DNA of 6,491 nt from Catenibacterium sp. co_0103 (GTDB taxonomy: Bacteria; Bacillota_I; Bacilli_A; Erysipelotrichales; Coprobacillaceae): contig NZ_RCYB01000104.1 in NCBI RefSeq assembly GCF_004168205.1, forward strand, positions 1 through 6,491, read 5' to 3'. Shown in pieces: positions 1 to 6,491 of the stretch. The notes beneath the pieces were generated by a model that had not been told where the DNA came from, did no database searches, and saw nothing but the letters and a program-made list of their open reading frames with translations. The position numbers were made by a program, and so were the translations under genes. The stretch's first letter is position 1; each line of letters begins with the position of its first letter.

Positions 1-111
1 GACAAATAGTCTATATCCTGAATATTTCTGCTCCACACTTCTCTTAAATCGTTACCTGTAGATTATGGGTATTCAAAATAACTTTTGATAATTTTCATAT
101 GGTGTAAATCG
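1..111. other. Left-edge sequence with no assignable gene
   Basis: No gene can be supported here. One plus-strand frame is open from position 2 to a TAG at 59-61 (19 codons). It could be the tail of an upstream gene or chance. A 9-base direct repeat, TAAATCGTT, occurs at 45-53 and again at 105-113, exactly 60 bases apart. The second copy runs into a stretch (104-117) that resembles a catabolite-response (cre) element, apart from its first two bases. No terminator hairpin is evident. Confidence 0.3.
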
Positions 112-160
112 TTTTCATTTGATGAAAATTAATTATAATGATTTTTATTATGTATATAAT
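112..160 (+). promoter_or_regulatory. Candidate promoter region of the first GH1 gene
   Basis: Two perfect TATAAT boxes lie upstream of the gene, at 134-139 and 155-160. The first has a weak -35 (TTTTCA, 112-117) at 16 bases. The second has no good -35 at 17 bases. It would start transcription near 167 and leave a leader of about 26 bases before the ATG. A perfect 7-base inverted repeat, TTTTCAT-TTG-ATGAAAA, lies at 112-128 and overlaps the -35 candidate, so it is a plausible operator. The region is very AT-rich, so TATAAT matches are expected by chance and I cannot choose between the two boxes. No LicT/BglG-type antiterminator (RAT) hairpin is visible in the leader. Confidence 0.4.
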
Positions 161-177
161 ACATACAGAAAAGATGA

Positions 178-1662
<1,485 letters not shown>

Positions 1663-1665
1663 TAC

Positions 1666-1704
1666 AAAAAGACGTAACTCATATATACGAGTTACGCCTT
1701 TTTT
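1666..1704. terminator. Bidirectional terminator between GH1 and thiC
   Basis: The stem CGTAACTC (1673-1680) pairs perfectly with GAGTTACG (1689-1696) around an 8-base loop. An A-run (1666-1670) lies on the left and a T6 run (1699-1704) on the right, so it can terminate both convergent transcripts. The T-run ends one base before the thiC stop codon (complement of 1706-1708), and the GH1 stop is only 3 bases from the A-run. The whole 43-base gap is therefore terminator. Confidence 0.9.
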
Positions 1705-1705
1705 C

Positions 1706-3013
1706 TTATTCATCAAAGATATTTACAATCTCACCATCAAGAATACGGTTCATATTCTTAACGGCACAGAAGTTACCACACATAGAACATGTATCTTCTT
1801 TTTCAGGTGCTGCTTCAGCACGATAACGTCTTGCTTTTTCTGGATCAATAGAATACTTGAATGTTTCTTCCCAGTCCAGCTTCTTTCTTGCACATGCCAT
1901 TTTATTATCTAATTCCATGGCACCAGGAATACCCTTCGCTATATCTGCTGCATGTGCTGCAATCTTAGATGCAATAATACCTTCTTTAACATCATCTAGA
2001 TTAGGCAGACGAAGATGTTCTGCAGGAGTCACATAACATAAGAATGATGCACCATAAGTGGCTGCAATAGCACCACCGATGGCAGCAGTAATATGATCAT
2101 AACCAGGGGCAATATCAGTAACTAAAGGGCCTAATACGTAGAAAGGTGCACCTTTACAGATTGTCTTCTGTATTTCCATATTAGCGGCAATCTGATTTAA
2201 AGGCATATGACCAGGACCTTCAATCATCACCTGTACATCTTTATCCCATGCACGCTGTGTTAATTCTCCTAAAGTCACTAACTCACCAATCTGAGCCACA
2301 TCAGTTGCATCAGCCAAACATCCAGCACGACATGCATCACCTAAGCTCATAGTAATATCATATTCACGGCAGATATCTAATACTTCATCATAATGTTCAT
2401 AAAATGGATTTTCTTCTCCAGTCATAGCCATCCAGGCAAACATAATAGAACCACCACGAGAAACAATATTCATTAAACGCTTATTATTCTTAAAACGTTC
2501 ATACATAGCTCTATTGATTCCACAATGAATAGTCATGAAATCCACACCATCTTCTGCATGCATTCTTACAATATCTAACCATTCTTTTGCGGTAATATCT
2601 TTTAAAGCTTTATGATAATAAACAACAGCATCATAAATAGGGACTGTACCAATAATGGCAGGACATTCTTTAGTTAATCTTTTTCTAAAAGTACGTGTAT
2701 CACCATAAGAACTTAAGTCCATGATTGATTCAGCACCCATCTTGACTGCATTATTAACCTTTTCAATCTCTACATCCATGTCTTTACAATCTCTAGAAAT
2801 ACCTAGGTTCACATTGATCTTAGTCTTCAACATTGAACCAATACCACTTGGATCAATAGAAGTATGATTCTTATTACATGGAATAATAGCATGTCCTTTC
2901 GCAATATGTTCACGTAATACTTCTACATCCATAGATTCTTTTGCAGCTACAATTTCCATTTCAGGTGTAATAATACCCTGTCTTGCAGCATCCATTTGTG
3001 TTGTGTAACTCAT
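1706..3013 (-). CDS. thiC: Phosphomethylpyrimidine synthase ThiC (short form)
   Basis: This radical-SAM enzyme converts aminoimidazole ribotide to hydroxymethylpyrimidine phosphate, the pyrimidine precursor of thiamine. The protein has 435 residues, the length of the short clostridial form lacking the N-terminal extension of E. coli and plant ThiC. Recognisable blocks are the N-terminal [65 protein letters not shown] and [18 protein letters not shown]. The C-terminal 4Fe-4S cluster motif is CSMCGNFC (C409, C412, C416). The spacing CX2CX3C, rather than CX2CX4C, is what I recall for clostridial short forms. The start has AGGAGG (3020-3025) 6 bases upstream. Expression is controlled by the TPP riboswitch and attenuator just upstream. 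No other thi gene is in the window, so this looks like a single-gene unit flanked by two GH1 genes. Confidence 0.97.
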   Translation of the reverse strand: MSYTTQMDAARQGIITPEMEIVAAKESMDVEVLREHIAKGHAIIPCNKNHTSIDPSGIGSMLKTKINVNLGISRDCKDMDVEIEKVNNAVKMGAESIMDLSSYGDTRTFRKRLTKECPAIIGTVPIYDAVVYYHKALKDITAKEWLDIVRMHAEDGVDFMTIHCGINRAMYERFKNNKRLMNIVSRGGSIMFAWMAMTGEENPFYEHYDEVLDICREYDITMSLGDACRAGCLADATDVAQIGELVTLGELTQRAWDKDVQVMIEGPGHMPLNQIAANMEIQKTICKGAPFYVLGPLVTDIAPGYDHITAAIGGAIAATYGASFLCYVTPAEHLRLPNLDDVKEGIIASKIAAHAADIAKGIPGAMELDNKMACARKKLDWEETFKYSIDPEKARRYRAEAAPEKEDTCSMCGNFCAVKNMNRILDGEIVNIFDE

Positions 3014-3034
3014 ACACTTCCTCCTTTAAACAAT

Positions 3035-3064
3035 AAAAAAAGGTATACCTGAGCATGTATACCT
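3035..3064 (-). terminator. Riboswitch expression-platform terminator before thiC
   Basis: On the minus strand a perfect 8-base stem, AGGTATAC/GTATACCT (3057-3064 with 3041-3048), closes an 8-base loop. It is followed by a run of seven U (complement of 3035-3041). It lies between the TPP aptamer and the thiC ribosome binding site, so it acts as an attenuator, not an end-of-gene terminator. The segment UCAGGU (complement of 3047-3052), in the loop and right arm, is perfectly complementary to ACCUGA of the aptamer core (complement of 3100-3105). This gives a plausible antiterminator pairing when TPP is absent. Confidence 0.88.
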
Positions 3065-3065
3065 A

Positions 3066-3165
3066 AAAAAACAAAATTCCTACACCGGCATTATCCGTAT
3101 CAGGTTTTATGGGTCGAAATCCGATCGTATTTCTTCTCAGCCGTCGCGTCAGCTCCCCTTTTTTT
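3066..3165 (-). ncRNA. TPP riboswitch (THI element) of thiC
   Basis: Read on the minus strand, the conserved thi-box segments appear in order: GGGGAGCU (complement of 3151-3158), GCUGAGA (3135-3141), GACCC, ACCUGAU (3099-3105) and GGAUAAUGCC (3087-3096), followed by GGUGUAGGAA. These are the diagnostic pyrimidine-sensor and pyrophosphate-sensor strands of the TPP aptamer. The outer P1 helix appears to be mostly A-U, pairing the A-run near 3159-3165 with the U-rich stretch near 3065-3076, so the outer ends are approximate. TPP binding is expected to favour the downstream terminator and switch thiC off. Confidence 0.96.
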
Positions 3166-3182
3166 ATTTGGTTGATAGTGGT

Positions 3183-3220
3183 ATATTACATCTTATATAA
3201 ATAAAATGCAACGCTTTCAT
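3183..3220 (-). promoter_or_regulatory. Candidate thiC promoter
   Basis: Two minus-strand options exist, each with a 17-base spacer. One has -35 TTGCAT (complement of 3206-3211) and -10 TAATAT (complement of 3183-3188). The other has -35 ATGAAA (3215-3220) and -10 TATAAG (3192-3197). Either puts the transcript start within about 10-20 bases of the riboswitch aptamer, as usual for riboswitch leaders. Both pairs are imperfect and the sequence is AT-rich, so the exact boxes are uncertain although a promoter must lie close by. Confidence 0.42.
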
Positions 3221-3260
3221 CGAAAAAAATGACACAAAATTATTGTGAATTTTTGGACAA

Positions 3261-3281
3261 ATAATGTAACAATGAAACATT
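3261..3281 (+). repeat. Direct repeat copy 1 (operator-like)
   Basis: This is the first of two 21-base copies matching ATAATGTAAnnATGAAACATT. Each copy contains a partial dyad (AATGT...ACATT). In this copy a perfect 7-base inverted repeat, AACAATG-AAA-CATTGTT, spans 3268-3284. The second copy is 79 bases further on, and both lie between the thiC leader and the second GH1 gene. Confidence 0.6.
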
Positions 3282-3339
3282 GTTTTCTTATGACCATCCT
3301 GTCAACAAAATATCACTTATTTATTGGATTAGTGAGCTA

Positions 3340-3360
3340 ATAATGTAAAGATGAAACATT
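3340..3360 (+). repeat. Direct repeat copy 2 (operator-like)
   Basis: This copy matches the first at 19 of 21 bases; the two differences are adjacent (CA becomes AG). The same outer dyad AATGT...ACATT is kept. It lies just upstream of the candidate promoter of the second GH1 gene. It is followed by TTTTGATGAAA, similar to TTTGATGAAA before the first GH1 gene (119-128). A regulator binding both copies is an inference. Confidence 0.6.
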
Positions 3361-3370
3361 TTGATGAAAG

Positions 3371-4876
<1,506 letters not shown>

Positions 4877-4881
4877 TACTC

Positions 4882-4909
4882 AAGAGATAGCTGTGGCTAT
4901 CTCTTTTTT
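4882..4909 (+). terminator. Terminator of the second GH1 gene
   Basis: A perfect 10-base stem (4882-4891 with 4896-4905, GAGATAGC core) closes a TGTG tetraloop and runs into a T6 tract (4904-4909). It begins 5 bases after the GH1 stop codon. Its T-run overlaps the left arm of the dyad around the next promoter. Confidence 0.93.
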
Positions 4910-4948
4910 AGCAGTCAAATTTGACAAGTGCTAAATAAAGACTATAAT
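4907..4948 (+). promoter_or_regulatory. Near-consensus promoter with nested palindromes
   Basis: TTGACA (4921-4926) and TATAAT (4943-4948) both match the housekeeping consensus perfectly, with a 16-base spacer. A perfect 12-base palindrome, GTCAAATTTGAC (4914-4925), covers most of the -35. It is enclosed by a second inverted repeat, TTTAGCA (4907-4913) and TGCTAAA (4929-4935). Such symmetry over a -35 box suggests a repressor operator. Transcription should start near 4955, almost on top of the ribosome binding site of the next gene. Confidence 0.8.
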
Positions 4949-4966
4949 TATCAACAGGTGATAAAG

Positions 4967-5695
4967 ATGCGTAACTATGTATTTGATTTTACTCATTCCT
5001 ATAAAGGGGATTATCCACAGTTAACTTATTATGATTGTAGTGACATTGAAGGAACACGCTTATTCTGTGACGAGCAGGCAGAAAAACAATTAAAAGAGAT
5101 GATAAGCAAGAATGGTATTTCTGGTATTCATTTTATTGATTCAGGTGATTATCATTACATCACTAAATTGATGACTGATTTTATCCATGAACCTTTTGAT
5201 CTTGTTTTGATTGATCATCATACAGACATGCAATCTTCTATTGTAGGAGATATGCTTAGCTGTGGGAATTGGGCTAAAAAAGCTTTACAAAACCCTTTCC
5301 TTCATCGTTTATACTTAATAGGACCAAGTAAACATGATTTAAAATCAGCGGAACAGAATAAAGTATTAAGTTTCAGTATAGAAGAACTTGAACAAGGTGC
5401 TACTATTCCTCTTGAAACCAAGTATCCAGTCTATATCTCTATAGATAAGGATGTTCTAGATGAAAGATATGCCATGACGAACTGGAATCAAGGAGATATG
5501 TCACTGGGGATGTTAGAGGATGTATTAGCGCACTTCTTAAGAAACTGTGAAGTAATCGGTATTGATATATGTGGTGATGATCCTGATATCAATGATTATC
5601 CTACTTATATAAAAGCGGAGAGAATCAATAATCTTTCTGATGATGCACTTTATCAAACTGCTATGAAATTATTAAAAAGGAGACAAAAGAAATGA
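4967..5695 (+). CDS. Small ureohydrolase (arginase/agmatinase-fold) family protein
   Basis: The start is set at ATG 4967 (242 residues), with AGGTGA (4956-4961) 5 bases upstream. An in-frame GTG at 4928 lies inside the promoter, between the -35 and -10, and cannot be on the mRNA. The protein carries the binuclear metal motifs of the ureohydrolase fold: H63 in SGDYHY (compare GGDHS), D83/H85/D87 in IDHHTD (compare DAHxD), and D160/D162 in SIDKD (compare SxDxD). The first motif has an extra residue. The later GIDICGDDP lines up with the xxExNP segment, but the Glu that holds the guanidinium group of arginine or agmatine seems to be Gly203. At 242 residues it is also shorter than arginases (about 300). 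The substrate is therefore unknown; a hydrolase of a C-N bond is likely. Its stop overlaps the next gene by ATGA, so the two are translationally coupled. It is cytoplasmic, with no signal peptide. Confidence 0.82.
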   Translation: MRNYVFDFTHSYKGDYPQLTYYDCSDIEGTRLFCDEQAEKQLKEMISKNGISGIHFIDSGDYHYITKLMTDFIHEPFDLVLIDHHTDMQSSIVGDMLSCGNWAKKALQNPFLHRLYLIGPSKHDLKSAEQNKVLSFSIEELEQGATIPLETKYPVYISIDKDVLDERYAMTNWNQGDMSLGMLEDVLAHFLRNCEVIGIDICGDDPDINDYPTYIKAERINNLSDDALYQTAMKLLKRRQKK

Positions 5696-6252
5696 GAAAA
5701 GATTTTGGTGCACGTGCACTTACTTATCCACAGCCTGTCTATATGATTGGGAGCTTTGATAAGGATGATCATCCTGATTTAATGAACGCAGCATGGGGTG
5801 GCATTAGCGATACAATGGAAATTTCATTGAGTCTTTCTAGTGGACATAAAACAGTCCAGAATATCTTAAAAACACAGGCTTTTACTGTAAGTATTGCAGA
5901 TGAGGATCATGTAGTAGCGTGTGATTATGTAGGCGTTGTATCAGGGCATAAGGAACCCAATAAACTAGAAAAAGCAGGTTTTACTTATACGCCATCTAGT
6001 AAAGTACATGCACCTATTATCAATGAATTACCTATATGTCTAGAATGTCGTCTCAAGGACTATGATTTAGATACAGAAATAATGAAGGGTGAAATTGTCA
6101 ATGTATCTGTAGATGAACGTGTCTTAGATGAAACAGGAAGAGTCGATGTATCAAAAGTAAAACCTATTACTTTTGATCCCTTTAATAATCAATATGTAGG
6201 TTTAGGAAAGGTTGTTGGCCGTGCTTTTAAAGATGGTCTTAAACTAAAATAA
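5692..6252 (+). CDS. Flavin reductase family protein (FMN-binding split barrel, flavoredoxin-like)
   Basis: The 186-residue product fits the flavin reductase-like split-barrel family in length and pattern. It has a substrate/FMN-side N-terminal strand (PVYMIGSFDKDDHPDLMNAAW), the NAAWGG turn at residues 32-37, and SSGHKTVQNI (49-58), matching the phosphate-contacting xxHxTxxNI segment. AFTVSIAD and a C-terminal FDPFNNQYVGLGKVVGRAF follow, typical of small flavoredoxin-type proteins. Members bind FMN and act as flavin reductases, flavoredoxins or redox partners; which applies here cannot be told. It starts inside the stop of the upstream ureohydrolase-like gene (ATGA). Its Shine-Dalgarno AAGGAG (5677-5682) is 9 bases before the ATG, within the upstream coding sequence. 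Cytoplasmic, with no membrane segment. Confidence 0.85.
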   Translation: MRKDFGARALTYPQPVYMIGSFDKDDHPDLMNAAWGGISDTMEISLSLSSGHKTVQNILKTQAFTVSIADEDHVVACDYVGVVSGHKEPNKLEKAGFTYTPSSKVHAPIINELPICLECRLKDYDLDTEIMKGEIVNVSVDERVLDETGRVDVSKVKPITFDPFNNQYVGLGKVVGRAFKDGLKLK

Positions 6253-6270
6253 GGACTCATATGAGTCCTT
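6251..6270. repeat. Perfect 20-base palindrome over the stop codon
   Basis: AAGGACTCAT is followed directly by ATGAGTCCTT, a perfect palindrome that begins within the TAA of the flavin reductase gene. As RNA it forms an 8-base stem with an ATAT loop. It has no T-run after it, so it is more likely an mRNA 3'-end stabiliser or a protein site than a terminator itself. Confidence 0.75.
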
Positions 6271-6289
6271 CAGATTGTTGACAAATTAG

Positions 6290-6335
6290 ATGAAAATATC
6301 AATTGGGCTATCCCAAATTGGTATTTTCATTTTTT
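6290..6335 (+). terminator. Terminator of the ureohydrolase/flavin reductase operon
   Basis: A long stem pairs ATGAAAATA (6290-6298) with TATTTTCAT (6322-6330). It continues through CAATT/AATTG and GGG/CCC, with one bulged A and one G-U pair, around a CTAT loop. A T6 run follows (6330-6335). It lies 37 bases after the stop codon. Confidence 0.88.
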
Positions 6336-6370
6336 GTCTGCTTGAAATATTCATATATCACTCTAAATAT

Positions 6371-6417
6371 AAAAAAACGCAAGCATATTGGGGTTATATT
6401 AGCCCCATTCTTCGCGT
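6371..6417 (-). terminator. Hairpin with minus-strand T-run
   Basis: TGGGG (6389-6393) pairs with CCCCA (6403-6407), with three more inner pairs. An outer arm ACGCAAG (6377-6383) pairs with CTTcGCGT (6410-6417), with one bulge. On the minus strand the hairpin is followed by seven T (complement of 6371-6377), so it could end a transcript entering from the right. On the plus strand it lies just before the proposed intron start at 6416. Confidence 0.65.
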
Positions 6418-6491
6418 GTGCCGGGCATGGCACTAATTCAGTCGGAGATAGTCTGACCACAGGTATTTACCGCCAAGTGTAGTGAACCACA
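6416..6491 (+). mobile_element. Probable 5' end of a group II (class C-like) intron, partial
   Basis: The sequence begins GTGTGCCGGGCATGGCAC, closely resembling the 5' end of class C introns (for example Oceanobacillus iheyensis, GUGUGCCCGGCAUGGGUGC as I recall it) and the GUGYG 5' splice consensus. A small hairpin follows at 6441-6457 (GTCGG/CTGAC, loop AGATAGT), like the GGGUGAGAGUCCC hairpin at the same place in known introns. The 5' exon ends in a terminator-like hairpin (6389-6407) plus 8 bases, which matches the target preference of class C introns. Domains II-VI and any maturase gene lie beyond the window, so the identification rests on about 75 bases. It could instead be another structured RNA. 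Confidence 0.62.

Noticed and set aside
1765..1788. ThiC cysteine motif spaced CX2CX3C instead of the canonical CX2CX4C
   Set aside because: The same shorter spacing is what I recall for clostridial short-form ThiC proteins, and the rest of the C terminus matches that group, so it is probably normal for this subfamily.
3207..3219. TGCAACGCTTTCA as a cre site upstream of thiC and the second GH1 gene
   Set aside because: It is one base too short at the centre compared with the 14-base cre consensus, and that spacing matters for CcpA. It may be a coincidence within the thiC promoter region.
4928..4966. In-frame GTG start giving a 13-residue longer ureohydrolase-like protein
   Set aside because: It lies inside the promoter, between the perfect -35 and -10 boxes, so it would not be transcribed from there. 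It has no Shine-Dalgarno, whereas ATG 4967 has AGGTGA at 5 bases.
6278..6283. TTGACA as a promoter -35 box
   Set aside because: No acceptable -10 lies 15-19 bases downstream, and the following bases form the operon terminator hairpin.

Overview
The window is AT-rich, compact and codon-biased towards A/T third positions, with strong AGGAGG-type ribosome binding sites and short intergenic regions ending in hairpin-plus-T-run terminators. This points to a low-GC Bacillota. The short-form ThiC, the TPP riboswitch that controls by transcription termination, and the phospho-beta-glucosidases fit an anaerobic gut Firmicute. An Erysipelotrichia-like host is my best guess, but it is inference only.

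Layout. Positions 1-192 are a leader region with promoter-like boxes and dyads. A first GH1 6-phospho-beta-glucosidase gene follows (193-1662, +). It converges on thiC (1706-3013, -) across one bidirectional terminator. Upstream of thiC lies a complete TPP riboswitch (about 3066-3165, -) with its own expression-platform terminator (3035-3064, -). A 287-base regulatory stretch (3165-3451) then holds a thiC promoter candidate, two copies of a 21-base direct repeat, and a perfect inverted repeat inside a candidate promoter. A second, paralogous GH1 gene follows (3452-4876, +) with its terminator. Next is a translationally coupled pair with its own near-consensus promoter: a small ureohydrolase (arginase-fold) protein (4967-5695, +; start revised from an upstream GTG) and an FMN-binding flavin-reductase-family protein (5692-6252, +). 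Two hairpins end that unit. The right edge (6377-6491) carries a terminator-like hairpin followed at once by sequence resembling the 5' end of a group II intron, probably class C, running off the window.

How the genes work together. The two GH1 enzymes should hydrolyse beta-glucosides already phosphorylated during PTS uptake. No PTS permease or antiterminator gene is in the window, so the transporter must be encoded elsewhere. ThiC makes the pyrimidine half of thiamine and is under TPP feedback. It lies between the two GH1 paralogues on the opposite strand with no other thi gene beside it. The ureohydrolase-like/flavin reductase pair has no assignable substrate; the ATGA overlap says the two proteins are made together.

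I see no CRISPR array, tRNA, rRNA or transposase. The most interesting points are the probable intron edge, the nested palindromes over the promoter of the coupled pair, the repeated operator-like elements before the second GH1 gene, and a ureohydrolase that keeps its metal ligands but seems to lack the usual guanidinium-binding glutamate.
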